From: Omphiscola glabra
Taxonomy: Eukaryota; Mollusca; Gastropoda; Lymnaeidae
NCBI GenBank assembly: GCA_964017045.1
Contig: OZ024809.1
Location: 29,464,354 to 29,528,353, forward strand
Length of the DNA: 64,000 nt
Direction of reading: 5' to 3'
Shown: positions 15,301-30,300 of the stretch, piece after piece
How the letters are laid out: each line of letters starts with the position of its first letter
Numbering within the stretch: position 1 is the stretch's first letter
Position numbers and translations under genes: made by a program
Notes under the pieces: generated by a model
The model's input: the letters and a program-made list of their open reading frames with translations, nothing else
Databases searched by the model: none
What the model was told of the DNA's origin: nothing

Positions 15301-18300
15301 CCTTAGAAACGTACAGGCTTTCTACGCACGAACATAAACGCCGTTATGACCGACTTGTATTGAAACGAATTTAAGACTGTAAAGATCCGCACACATTCAT
15401 TTGAATGCTAACCCCCCCCCCCCCTCCGCATTAAAAATAGCATTATTTGCAATATTTGTGATAACCAAAAATTACTATTGTTTTTTTTTTAAGTTAGCTG
15501 CGTTTTTTTTAAATATTAAAAAAAAAATCTGTTTCAGCTTGTTGTCAGTAATTATTGGTGTTCTAATTTATTTTTCATTCATCCATCCCGGCTAGAACAT
15601 TAACAATTAAATATAAAACTGAATTCATATATACATCATTCGCTTATTTAGTTGGATTAGATTATTTATAGCAGACTTCCATTGTTGGTAGAGTTCGTGG
15701 TGGTAACCCCACACAACCCCCCCCCCCAGAGGCGTAGCGTAGGGGGGGCAGGGGGTACATATGTACCCGGGCGCCAGCTAATTAGGGGCGCCAAAATGTG
15801 CTTTGGTATTATTTTATTGATGAAAATAATGGGTTTGAGAGTTGAAAAAAGGAAAAGAGGGCGCTTTAAAGCGAATCTTTTCCCCGGGCGCCAAACACTC
15901 TAGCTACGCCACTGCCCCCCCCTCCCCAAACCAGACACTTTTTCGGATACCGAAAAAACATAAAACAGAGCTGTATTACAGTAATGTATGTGATAATAAA
16001 CAAACGTTCGAATAGAATGACAGGAAGTGTCAAGACTAATTGGAACTTCATTTCACAATCTCATTTACCCACCAGAGCTCATTATGTCCGATAAGCTAAG
16101 ATGTGAATGAAGTGATTCCCTAACACTAGAGCCCAACACAAACGAGAAACGTCACAGGATTGTTAAAAAATAAAAGAATTCAAATAAATATTTATAATGT
16201 TGTTGCCACAGAAAAAATAAGTTTTGGTACTTATATCTGGTTTTCTTTGCTCGTAATTTTTTTCAAGACTGTAATTCTAAACACATTACCTTCACACACC
16301 AAGATCTAACACGTCTGATGGCCACGTCACGTGACTATGACAGACTCCTGGCAGCCTGGCAGGGATGGCGAAACGAGACTGGGCGGAAAATGAAACCTCT
16401 TTACCAGAGCTATGTCCAGCTGTTCAATGAGGCTGTCAATGCATCTTGTAAGTAAAGGAGAGAGTGTCAATGAGGCTGTCAACGCGTCTTGTAAGGATAT
16501 TTAATTTTCATTGCTATTTAATTTTTACTCAAGACAATGAAATAATGGATTCTTATACGGATATATAATATTTGCAAAATCCAAATAACATTTAAATATA
16601 TATTTTTTTGTCCTTAACCTTACTTTAAACTGAATCTAAATTCCAATAAAATTTATTATAATGTTTATATCCATTTATTTCAGCGGTTCTTAACATTTTT
16701 TTGCATTGCCCTATTACCTTGTGCACAGCTTACCCTCCCCCTCCAACTTCAAACAAAAAGAGTCCAATTGCAAAACCCTGCTAAGTAACTTCATTTGGAT
16801 TTAGAGAAAAATTAGTTTTGTGAATTAATTTTATATAACGAATATAGCATGTATATATTTTTGAACAGTGAGTTTTAGACTTACATAAAGCTTTTTAATC
16901 ATTAAAATAACAAAATACAGTAGATTGACACTTAATTAACCAGCCAAGATAGATAACTCATTTATTTTTAAAAAAGTGACTTAGCATGCTATGCAATTGG
17001 ACTCCTCTAATGTTTACATTTTTTGAGGCGAAAAAAAAATTGTCCAGGTCTTCCCCCCGCACCTTTATTCTGCCTCTAGCATTCCCAGGTTTTGCGGGCG
17101 CCCCGGGTTAAGTACCACTAAGATTATTTCTGCATCAAATTTATTCAGCTGCATTTGATTAATTTTTTTATTCAAACCCTGTTGCCCAGGTTACCATGAC
17201 GCCGGAGAGTACTGGAGATCCTGGTACGAGACCCCGACATTCGAGGAAGACGTGGCCAATCTGTTCGCTCAAGTCCGCCCGCTGTACGAACAGCTGCACG
17301 GCTACGTCAGGAGGAAACTCAAGGGAAAATATGGGGCAGACAAGTTTCCCTCTTCAGGGCACATCCCGGCTCATCTTTTAGGTAACATTTTACAATTACT
17401 TCAGCTAATTTTTGTAGGAAACATAACAATTTTCTGAAACCACCAGACATAAATTAATTTATATATAAATCCTATTCATTGGTCAATAGTCTAATCAGTG
17501 AGTTCGAATGGATTGAAATGTACAGTAAAAAATAATTTGAAAAAAAGTAGTCAACCAAGAACTTAGCTGACAATGGCATTCCATCGACAACTTAGCTGAC
17601 AATGGCATTCCATCGACAACTTAACTGACAATGGCATTCCATCAACAACTTAGCTGACAATGGCATTCCATCGACAACTTAACTCACAATGACATTCCAT
17701 CTGATAAATTCGTTCAAAAAAAAATATCTTTCTGTCCTAACTTTAAATCAGTCGTGAACTCCTTCTCTTAAAGTTAGGACAACAAGATACAGAGGCGTAG
17801 CTAGGGTTGGTGTAACCAGGTGTGGTAACTTTATGGTGTCACCCCCATCCCCCCTAATGCAACGATGGATTGCTACTTCTGACAATAAGTCCCCATTGTA
17901 ACAATGACAAGAACAAAAAAACAAATCAGGAGGTAAATCTATTTAAGAACTGTAGCATGATATAAGAATCCTTAGACCACATCGTATTTGGTGTCAATGC
18001 TTCTCGTCACGAAAGTTACCGAACACTTCAGTCCGCGTTTGATCATGGTGTTGCACTGATTTGTTATAGGGTCACCTCAAGTCTGACTCATCAACCTTGA
18101 ACTTTTAATAAATCACACATTTGGATTGGTTACATGTGTGGAAAATTTACATGTGATTAGTTATCCTTTAATGAATTTCGGTTACAGCGAGCAGTATGTG
18201 CTCTGTACATATGCAATTTTTCATTTTGGCGTAACCTGCTGAAATGATGTCACCCAGTGTGGTCCGCACGCCTTCCCGCCCCCCCCCCCCCCAAAACTAC

Positions 18301-21300
18301 GCCACCGGAAAGATATACAAATTGTTTTGTTACCCAGTCGGTACGAATTCACCAGCGTACTTCCCCGGCGGTCTCCAAATATAAATGATCAATTAATAAT
18401 TCATTATTTTCACTAAAAGAGTTCATTGATGGCTGATTTATACGCTAGAGAAATACTTTAGGTGTCTCGTGTTAAAACTTTCATAATTATAAAATGTTGT
18501 CTTAATTAATATCACGTATTTATTTATTTGCTGAAAATTAATATGTACAATGTAATAAGAAAATCTTTGACATTTATCTAGGTCAATAAAAGAATCTTAT
18601 CTTAACTTATCACATTTAAAATTTGTTCGGAATGGAGTGTTTAAAAATATTAATGTCAAGTGTTTAGACTTGAACAGTACTCAATAAGTTTTGTAAAAAC
18701 ATGGAAAAAAACAACATAATAATATCGGTATTATTTTAATTTTTCTTTGTTGCCAAATGGCAACATTGTGTAATAAAGGGTTTTAACGATTAGGTATTTA
18801 AAAAATATTTTTTTTGTTTGTTTTGTTTCGATTTCCTGATTGTTTTTTTTTTTAATCTACAATTATAGGTAACATGTGGGCACAGGAATGGAACTCAATC
18901 TTTGACCTGGTAGAACCATTTCAAGGAAAAGTATCCGTTGATGTGACCAATGAGTTGGTGAGACAGGTAAGTTACATAATTAAATGACGCCATGTGACGA
19001 TACCACGTGATTGTCAACCGCGTAACCTGACTTCGAGTCTGGGATAAATCCCCATAATAGCTGTCACGGTCAGATCGTGTGTTAACGTTTGTGTGTATGT
19101 TTGGATGACCGGAAGAGAGCTCAGGCAAGTATGACTTTGTAAGGGGGGGGGGACCCCAGGTGAGGAAGCGTGTGTTGTGAGTTGGGGAACAATGAGAGTG
19201 GTGAACAAATGTGAACTTTATTTTTTAGTGCAGGTTCTATGAGGGTATAAAAGGAGAGAGAGAGAGAGAGATTATTAAAGAGAGAGAGATTATTATTGAG
19301 AGTGGATTCGACCAGAGTGTGTTTTTGAGTTCTGCTGGACGTAGTGTAAATTAGTAGTTCTTTTGTGTATCTATTGGAGTTTGTGGTCATTCTACAGGAC
19401 TTTTTCGAGTATAATGTGATGAAGTGAAATAAACGTATAGTATGACATGATACATTGTTGGACCGCCTTGTGTTTCCTTGTAAACTATCGGCTTTGTAGG
19501 AGCCAGGAGACTTTACAAGTATCAGCTCTCCAGGAGCTGAAGAAGCGGAGTTTTTGACTCTGAAAACTAATGTCTGTGGCTAGAGAAGGGACCTAATCTC
19601 CTAGACAAACGTACCTTCGGTCACAATAGCATTTGTTTATTATAACGGGAATCAACTCGAAGTTGAAGAATGTTAACAGTTTTAAGTATCTGAGTAGCGT
19701 TGCAAAATGTAGACTAAAATTCAACAAAATAACCTCTTACCAACATACACAAAAAAAAAAAAATAAGGTATCTGATTGAAGAAAAACGATTCCACTTCAA
19801 CGCAGCAAACATGTTTCCACACAATCTTACTATAAGGTACACTGTTGGTGCTGGGTTGTCGAGTGGTGTAAACTGATTCTATCCCAAGCTTGAGGTCTGG
19901 GGTTCAATCTCCGAGCGAAAACATCACAAGCAGCCCGGGTGGACGGCTCCCGTTAATCTTTGGAACCCATCTCTCAATTCAAAACCCGGAGAAGCAGCCT
20001 CGTAGGCGGATACGTTATTAGAAAAAAAAATTCCGATACCTCCTGCGACGCCACGGGTGCCAAGCTGTATCATCCATATATGGTGTTCCCTTGGGTGATC
20101 CAGGTGCGCGGAGCGAGGCGATTTGCTGTCTGGGGTACCAGCTTATAACCATAATTTTAAAAAAAAAAATGGCCTTGAGAATTCTTCCTGCGAAGTCTAC
20201 GCCATCGTGTAACGGATGCATGCCATTTAAAAAACAAAACAAAAAACCAACAAATTTGAAAGTTTTAAACAAAATTTGTATTTAAAACACAGTTTTCCAT
20301 TACAATATTCTTCTGAATAGTATTACGCCTCTATGTTGTTCAATGAATTTCAACAAGCTCGTGGTCTAGGGGACTTGAAAGGGGTAAACACAGGTAGATT
20401 TTAGACACACTGTTGGCTAACAGCGGTAGATTTTAGACACACTGTTGGCTAACACAGGTAGATTTTAGACACACTATTGGCTAACACAGATAGGTTTTAG
20501 AAACACTGTTGGCTAACACAGGTAGATTTTAGACACTATCGGCTAACACATGTAGATTTTAGACACACTATTGGCTAACACAGGTAGATTTTAGACACAC
20601 TATTGGCTAACACAGGTAGATTTTAGACACACAGTTGGCTAACACAGAAAGATTTTAGACACACTATTGGCTAACACAGGTAGATTTTAGACACACTGTT
20701 GGCTAACACATGTAGATTTTAGACACACTATTGGCTAACACCATTAGATTTTAGACACACTATTGGCTAACACATGTAAATTTTAGACACACTATTGGCT
20801 AACACAGGTAGATTTTATACACACTATTGGCTAACACAGGTAGATTTTAGACACACTGTTGGCTAACACAGGTAGGTTTTAGACACACTGTTGTATAACA
20901 CAGGTATATTTTAGACACACTATTGGCTAACACAGTTAGATTTTACATCTGTTCTTTATTACATATATTTATTTTATGTTATTGGCACGATTAAGTCTCT
21001 TTTAAAATATTTTTATGTACAGAGCGGTGAGCCTAGCCCTAGGCTGGGGTACCGCGCTATATAAGACAGCAAATAATAATAAAAATAATAATAATTTTAG
21101 ACACACTATTGGCTAACACAGGTAGATTTTAGACACACTATTGGCTAACACTGGTAGATTTTAGACACACTGTTGGCTAACACATGTAGATTTCAGACAC
21201 ACTATTGGCTAACACAGGTAGATTTTAAACACACTATTGGCTAACACAGGTAGATTTTAGACACACTGTTGGCTAACACAGGTAGAATTTAGACACACTG

Positions 21301-24300
21301 TTGGCTTACACAGGTAGATTTTAGACACACTGTTGGCTAACATAGGTAGATTTTAGACACACTATTTGCTAACACAGGTAGATTTTAGACACACTGTTGG
21401 CTAACACAGGTAGATTTTAGACACACTATTTGCTAACACAGGTAGATTTTAGACAGACTTTTGGCTAACACAGGTAGATTTTAGACACACTATTGGCTAA
21501 TATAAAGACAATCAGTGTTCTATATATAAATGCACTTTATTACATGGAATATACTATAAACAAAGATACATAAAATCGACATATGAAGAAATGAATAAAC
21601 GTCTACCAATATCTAAGTACTATCGCAAGTCTGAGTTCCTCGTATTACTATTGCTGCTAACTATGCGGGTGGCCCTATCTAGCACTCAGCAAAATTAGTA
21701 TGTTATGTGTTATGGCTGTTTGTCTATTAGTCCCAAACGTTTTTGTCATTTAATATGCCCTCATAGGGTTTATTTTATTCACATTTGATTTAACGTCAAC
21801 AAACATCTCCGACAGAACTACACAGTTCTGAAAATGTTCAAGACTGCCGAGGATTTCTACGACTCTATCGGACTCCCGAAAATGGTTCCGGATTTCTGGA
21901 ACAAATCCATGTTGGAGAAACCCAACGATCCAGGAAGAGAGGTCGTCTGCCACGGATCGGCCACAGATTTTTACACCGGGAACGATTTCAGGTTAGTGGC
22001 TCCAAGCTTTAAAATTCGTTTTCTAATTATTTAATTCCGAATGCTGATAACCATTTTTTTTGTTTCTCCAAAATATCGAAAAGTTTTAAAATTAACAAAA
22101 TTAAGTCCGCATTTCACCCACCTTGTATGAAAATTTCGTCTTCTATTACTTTTTCAAAATTGTTTTCTGAATTCTAACATTTCAATTCACATCTGAAAGT
22201 GAAGTTGTTACAAAGGAATTACCCAATTTTTGCATGGATAATTTTCAGTTTATGTTTAATGATATTTGCACCACATTCTGGTTGGTGTCTTTTAAAATAT
22301 ATATTTTGTATTAACTTCGCTTCAGTTCATGCGTTTGTTTAAAGTAAAATCTTCTAACGGCTAATTGACACACTTCACGTCATCCTGTCGAGCTGCAACT
22401 TGGCACATAGACCCGACGCCACTGACATTATTTCCAATTTTCAGCCCCAAATCCAAAAATCATTTTGAGCGCTACCAGGTGACACTGATTTCACGAATTT
22501 AAAATCCCGATAAATGCTTTAAATGAGATTCTAAAAAAGTATCGCAAATACATTTAATGCGCAATAGTTTCATGTTTTACTGAAATAGTTGGTGAAATAA
22601 ATCTGCGGCTTAAAAGCGGGTGGGATATTAGAATATTAATATAGTCCAGGGGCGTGAAAAAAAAATGCGGCTCACAAACTTGGGTAGGATGGGGGGGGGG
22701 GCACTAATTGGGATTTTTATAAAGTGGGTTACTTGAATTAATGTTTGGTCAGTTTTTGAGCTCCACACCCCATTGCTGCATATTACGTTTTATAAAGGAT
22801 TTGTACGAAAAACGTTGTTTTTATCATCATCATCATCATCAGGTCCCGTAGTCCTTCGACCGTTGGGGCGCCACAGATGACATGTACACTATTCTTCTCC
22901 ATTCCTCTCGGTCTCCTGACCTACGCATAGCATCGCCTAGTTTTAATCCCGTCCATTCTTTGATATTCTCTTCCCGTCTTTTTCTCTGTCTTCCTCTTCT
23001 TCTTCCCCCTCTAGTAGTGCGCTGGAAGATCACTTTGGCGAGCCCTTGTTTTCTGGTCACATGGCCATACCACTCAAGTTTGCGCTTTTTAACTGACGTC
23101 AGGAGGTCATCGTATTGCCCAATTGCCTGACGAATCCTTTCTTTGTTTTAGGGTGTGGTTTAGTTCTAAAATAAATTCAGCTCTTTGTACATGCGCATCA
23201 GCTATTCCCAGTATCGATATTTTCCAGGATCAAGATGTGCACCGATATCACCCAGGAAGACCTGATGACCATCCACCACGAAATGGGCCATATCGAGTAC
23301 TTCATGGCGTACAAAGACCAACCCGTTGTGTTCAGGGATGGCGCCAACCCAGGCTAGTAACCAGGCAATTTCTAGTGTTATGCTTTACGATTTTGATGAA
23401 CGTTAACTTTATATGTAGCTAGAAAGTTTGCGTTCCAACCTTCTTAACTTTTAATTAATCAAATTTTAAAGACCACTGCATATTGATTTTTTTATTTAAA
23501 ATTTAAAAAAAAATCGTGTTTGTAATTTTCTATAAAAAATGAATATGGTATAAAATGGAAGAAAAAGTTTTCCTGTTGTATAAAATATAATCATTAATAT
23601 TTTAAAATGTAAAAAATTAATATTATATAATATAAATATGTATAATTTAAAATATCAACAATTTAATTATGGGTATTTTAAATTATTAAAGTAAGCAGGA
23701 AAACAAGGCTACTTTCTTGAGATTATGAAATTTACACATGATAGGCCTATATGTTTTTTTTTAAATCTATAAATATAACTAAATATTTTTAAAAAAAAAC
23801 AAAAAAAAACCACCTATATCCTTGTGGAAAATGTCCAATTGTATTTCGCTAACTACGTTTATAAATAGCATCCGACTGTCGTTACGAGAAAATTGCAATG
23901 TAAACAGCTGTCTAATACAGAAACCTCAGCGATCGGTCCGTGTGAGCTTGTAACCAGGGGGGCGTAGCTAGTGGGTGCGCGTGCGGGGTGGTGCGGACTG
24001 CACCGTCTGACACTAACTAAAGCTACGCCACTGCGTGTAAATGGTCGCAGTAAGCAGACACGAGCTGTGGACGTATGTCTGACCCACCTGTAATAACAAA
24101 CACATTTTCGGAACAGCTGCCTTTTACAATTTGAAACAGGTGTGACGTCATTATACCAAGCGAGTTTTGCCAATCACCAGATCCTGTAATTTCTACCGAT
24201 CAGAAATGATAAATTCCAACCAAAATAAAATGAACCCCTAAAACATTTGTTTAAAATCAGTAATTGTACTAAGGACTGCGTAAATTGAGTTCTGCTAATA

Positions 24301-27300
24301 TCACTGACAACAGATTCTTTTTAATTGTTGTTAGTCTTTTAGTCTTTATTTTAAAAAAAAAAAAGTATGTTCTGAAGCTGATGCCATTCAACCGAAAATT
24401 GTTAAACATGTTGAAAGAATGTATATCATGAGTTGTACTCTATTCATGATCTCAACAAGGTTTCCACGAGGCTATTGGCGACGTCATGACCCTCTCCGTC
24501 CAAACACCGAAACATTTGCACACGATTGGTCTTTTGAGTCAGGAGCCGACAGACAACGGTACGGTAAAGACTTTAAAATGTCAATTGAAAAACACGGAAA
24601 TTGCTGAGGCCTTAGACAAAAAAGAAGGGTTTTTACTTTATAGTATGACATCAATTAAGACTAAGAATATATTTGTCTTTTAATATCATTTTAATAAAAA
24701 ATCATTTCTGATCATATGTTTATCGAAATTTCACTAACCCAGGCAAAATTGTCATATTACTCATGGATTTCAATTGAACTAAATTTAAATATAGAAAGAA
24801 ATATTTAAAATTCCATTTTAAAAATCTTTAAATATACTAATAAAATAAAATATATAAATATATATTTTACAAATAATTCTTAAAGATATATATGTATAGG
24901 TTTATTATTATGTTCGTTGAACCGAGAAAGAAATAATGGATTTTCCCTTTTCAAAAAGATTTCTGATTGTTAATATATTTTGCCTTTTTGAAATATATGA
25001 GTAAACTAACGAATGACAGGGTCAAGTAAACATTTGCCAATACTCCATCCTGTGCTAAAAAAACCTCTTAATTTAGTCCATGTCCAATAAGGGGGATGTT
25101 TCAGTTTTGATAACAAATTTCAGATCGCTTCCTCGAGAACAACGAAAGAAAATCAAAACTATTAAAATTACTATCGAACATTTGGCTTTGAGCTTTTTCA
25201 AAAGTTAGGTTTTTTCTTTCTAGAGACCGACATCAACTTCCTGATGCTGATGGCGCTGCAGAAGGTCGCCTTCCTGCCGTTCGGCTACCTGATTGACCAG
25301 TGGAGGTGGTCAGTTTTCAGGGGCGACACGGAGCCTGACGAGTACAACCAAGATTGGTGGGATCTGAGGTAAAACTGTTGGTCATTAAAGATTTAAGTTG
25401 TTATATCTGAAATAAAATCACTGAGTTATAACGAATTGAAAGCCGGAATTTCAACTGTTTCCCGTCAAAGAGCCTCACAAAGTCACACTTGAACAATAAT
25501 TTTATCTTTTATCCGCCATTCCCTAACCTCTTTCTTTCTTCATGACATTTGCTCTCTAATTCTCTGTTCCTCCCTCTGTCTCTGTATATATATATAAATA
25601 TCTCTTTATGTCTCTCTCTCAAGCCCTCTCTGTCTCTTTTGTCTTACCATTACATTTTCTCTCTCTATCCATCTTGCTCTATCTCTCTCTATCTATATCT
25701 CTGTCTATCTCCCTCTTTTTACTTCAAACATTACCTATTTTACCCTCTCTCTTTTAACGTACCCATTCCTCATTCTCTACCTCTCGCTTTCTATAATTTT
25801 GATTGCCTGTTTGTATATCAAACGGTTTTTCTAATTTCGATAATTGTTACATTGTAATGTTATAATAAGGCTGTTTAGTTACGGAAAACAAATGTAATAT
25901 ATTCAGAATCGTTTGCTCTTCGTTTTCCAGATGTCGCTACCAGGGCTTATCCTCCCCAGTTCCCAGGACAGCTCTTGATTTCGACCCCGGAGCAAAGTAC
26001 CACGTTCCGGCAGACGTTCCCTACATACGGTATTTAATCTGAACGTTTCCAACTTGACAAAGTTTAAATCTGCAAGATCCTCCGGAAAACTGTTCAATTG
26101 TTCTCTGTTCCATTGTTCTCTGTTCCATTGTTCTCTGTTCCATTGTTCACTATTCACTGTTCCATTGTTCTCTGATACATTGTTCACTGTTCCATTGTTC
26201 TCTGTTCTAAATTCACTGTTCCATTGTTCACTGTTCTAAATTCACTGTTCCATTGTTCACTGTTCTATTGTTCACTGTTCCATTGTTCACTGTTCCATTG
26301 TTCTCTGACTTTTTTCCTTTGTTTTTAAAAAAAGTTTATTAAATGTATTTACATCTTTATTAACAGACTTACAAAATACGGTGACTCCATAAAATGTCAT
26401 TGATTTCATACCATTTATTGAAATTTAGTGCATCCTTACTTATGCATTTCACTCAACTTGGGACAGAGGCCGTAAGCAAGAATTCTCCATTCGTCTCGAT
26501 CATGTACTTTTCCTCCCAGTTGCCACGAGGAGCATTGTCTATTGTGTGTGACTGTCTCTAGCTCGCGTCTCCTAATTTTGTTTTGGCCTTCCATGTTAGG
26601 AATTGTCTGGTGATGTTATCTCTAGCTTTGTCTGGTGATGTTATCTCTAGCTTTGTCTGGTGATGTTATCTCTCGCTTTGTCTGGTGATGTTATCTCTAG
26701 CTTTGTCTGGTGATGTTATCTCTAGCTTTGTCTGGTGATGTTATCTCTCGCTTTGTCTGGTGATGTTATCTCTCGCTTTGTCTGGTGATGTTATCTCTAG
26801 CTTTGTCTGGTGATGTTATCTCTAGCTTTGTCTGGTGATGTTATCTCTAGCTTTGCGAATAGCGTGTCTTACTCACCTCCATATTTTCCTTATGATGTCA
26901 TCAGCATTAGAATTTTGGCATTTCCTGTCCAGTATGTCTTTTTAGTGATGATGTTTGGCCATTTTGTGTTAAGGATCTTTCTGAGGCAAGATTTTATGAA
27001 GGTCTGCACTTTCTGCATGATTCGCCCTGCTGTTCTCATTATTGCGAACACATAAATTAGGACTGTTTGACACTTGCTTTGAAAATGCTGATGTTAGTTT
27101 GCTGAATCAGCTACTTGAATTTTAGCGGATGCTTCAAATATTTTAATTTGCACATTTCTTGAATATTATAACTTCTCTGACTCACACGCCTCTGTCTCAG
27201 ACGCCTCTGTCTCACACGCCTCTGTCTCACACGCCTCTGTCTCACACGCCTCTGTCTCACACGCCTCTGTCTCACAAGCCGCTGTCTCACACGCCTCTGT

Positions 27301-30300
27301 CTCACACGCCTCTGTCTCACATGCCTCTGTCTCACACGCCTCTGTCTCACACGCCTCTGTCTCACACGCCTCTGTCTCACACGCCTCTGTCTCACACGCC
27401 TCTGTCTCATACGCCTCTGTCTCACACGCCTCTGTCTCACACGCCTCTATCTCACACGCCTCTGTCTCACACGCCTCTTTCTCACACGCCTCTTTCTCAC
27501 ACGCCAATGTCTCACACTCCTGTCTCACACGCCTCTGTCTCACACGCCTCTGTCTCACACGCCTCTGTCTCACACGCCTGTCTCACACGCCTGTCTCACA
27601 CGCCTCTGTCTCACACGCCTCTGTCTCACACGCCTCTGTCTCACACGCCACTGTTTCACACGCCTCTGTCTCACACGACTCTGTCTCACACGCCTCTGTC
27701 TCACACGCCTCTGTCTCACAAGCCGCTGTCTCACACGCCTCTGTCTCATACGCCTCTGTCTCACACGTCACTGTCTGAAACATCTGGTTCATCGTTAAAT
27801 TGATTAATTAATAATAAAAAAATATCTTTAATAAATGCCCCACTTTGACTTTTCGTATGTTTGCCATATGGTAAACCAATGACAGTTTAACGTGAAATGT
27901 GCCTTATGCTAAACAGATGACATTTTAACGTAAAATTTGCCGTATGCTAAACAGATGACCGTTTAACGTAAAATTTACCTTATGCTAAACAGATGACATT
28001 TTAACGTAAAATTTGCATTATGCTAAACAGATGACATTTTAACGTAAAATTTGCCTTATGCTAAACAGATGACATTTTAACGTAAAATTTGACTTATGCT
28101 AAACAGATGACATTTTAACGTAAAATTTGCCTTATGCTAAACAGATGACATTTAACGTAAAAGTTGCCTTATGCTAAACAGATGACATTTTAACGTAAAA
28201 TTTGCCTTATGCTAAACAGATGACAGTTTAACGGAAAATTTACCTTATGCTAAACAGATGACAGTTTAACGTAAAATGTGCTGCAGCTCCACTAAAACAC
28301 CGCACGATATCTTATGTCCTCCAGGTACTTTGTGAGCTTCATCATCCAGTTCCAGTTCCAGAAGGCCGCGTGTGACGCAGCAGGACACACAGGACCGCTG
28401 CACAAATGTGACGTCTACAGGAACAAAGCCGCTGGCAAGCTCATCGGGTGGGTAGCGTTAGTTATAACACTAAAACGTTGAAGAAACATGTTTTGTTTCG
28501 CAATATCTTCCTTAAAATAGCAAATAGCTCAGAAATGAGATACAATATACAAGTGTAGCATCATTTTTCACCACTATTAAAACATTTATTTTTGTATTTT
28601 GTCAAAGAGATATGTTAAGACTTGGGAGATTGAAACCTTGGCCAGAAGCTATGGCCGCCGTCACTGGTCAACGTAAAATGGACGCAACCGCTCTCTTGGA
28701 CTACTTCCACCCACTTTTTGAGTTCTTAAAGAAAGAAAACGGAAACGACTTTGGATGGGACCCGCAGTGCCCTTTGCCTGAACGACCGGGAACTGTAAAA
28801 ACTACAAGTACCAGCAAATCTTGTGACAGCGTGGGCAACATGGCTGTCAGCAACAATGTCACCGAAGCTGAAGAGTTCCTCAAGGCTTACGACGAAGAGG
28901 CGGCGCGGGTCATATCTGATATGTATGAAGCGGAATTCACCTCGAAAACCAACATCACAGAATACAACGACGATCAATTTGTAAGTATACGAAAGTCCTA
29001 TTTCAAGAACTATTTTAACACTTAGCATCCGCATTTTGAAAACAGTTCATCTCTTGGAGTTTAAAGAAAAATCCATATGGGATAAAGTCATTGTTTAAAT
29101 CATTTGAAGCTTGTCAGAAAGGCAGATCATCTGAACCTTCAGTAAAGAGATTGACTCCCCTTTTCTTTACCTTTATATTGTACTTATGATTTTTAATGGG
29201 TAAATTTTAAAAAAAACACAACCCTAAATTTCTTAGATTGATCCAATCAAATTAACATCTATTTTAAAAAAAATAACTCATATTATTTGTTTCGTAATTG
29301 TACTACACAATTTTTAATACCAAAATATCAAAAAAATCGTCACTAGGGCAAACGTTTTTTGAAACAAATATTTCTTTGCAACGACGGGCAGGTCCAGAAA
29401 CAGGTTGCCAAGGCAGAGTTAGATGTGAGGCGCCAGCAAGAAGCCTTAAAATTCAACATGGCTGCAATGCCTGGAACTATCGCAAGGCAACTCACCTTGA
29501 TTAAAAACATCGGGCCATCCGCGGAGCGAAACGAAACAAAATTGAAATTGGTGAGACCTTTCTTTGGTATACATATTTATATATGAGGTTGTGAAACAAT
29601 GTTTATAATATTTGTAATAATGCAGTAATAAAGTGAACAAACTGTCTTCAAGAAACATAACAAAGAAGCTTAATAAGAAAAGTGATTTAAAATTAAACAA
29701 ATGATTATAAGTGAACAATTCTAATCTCGTTCTAATCTCGTTCTGATCAAATTCTAATTTCGTTCTAATCTTGTTCTAATCTTGTTATTATCTCGTTCTA
29801 ATATCGATCTAATCTCGTTCTCTTCGCGTTATTATATCGTTATTATCCCGTTCTAATCTCGTTCTAATCTTGTTCTAATCTCGTTCTAATCTCGTTAGTA
29901 TCTCGTTTTAATCTCGTTCTAATCTTGTTCTAATCTCGTTCTAATCTTGTTCTAATCTCGTTTTAATCTCGTTCAAAATGTAAGCACTTGATTACGCGAA
30001 AAGGTTTAGCAATATTACCACAGAACACCGCAAAAAAAAATTGGAGTTGATCTGTGCTGAAATTAAATTAATGTTGTTGTTAATTGTACACACATCTCTA
30101 CATTTTTAGCTGAAGAAAGTTCAGACAGAGATGGAGTCCATATATGGAAAAGCCAAGCCTTGTCTGAGTCCGAATGAGTGTCTGTCTCTAGAACCAGGTG
30201 GGTATAGCTTAATTACCTATGAAGGCCTTTACTGAAGTGAAGTTTGGCTTTAGATGTGTACCGCCTCCATTCTTCGGGATCAGTTAAGTGTTGTTAAAAT

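Noticed and set aside
19847..19925. Possible tRNA gene
   Set aside because: Box A and B are present, but no complete cloverleaf is evident and the same head recurs with a SINE body at 41.5-41.8 kb.
20385..21500. Regular repeats that could suggest a CRISPR array
   Set aside because: Head-to-tail units with no unique spacers, in a spliced eukaryotic gene.
23353..23360. Alternative GT donor just after the D2 catalytic exon
   Set aside because: Using GT at 23357 leaves TA that joins G of the next exon into TAG, and breaks the phase shared with D1 and D3.
27159..27803. Open frames up to 214 codons (TPLSH repeats on plus, ETEAC repeats on minus)
   Set aside because: Produced by a 15-bp repeat with no stop in several frames on both strands; no splice context or domain.
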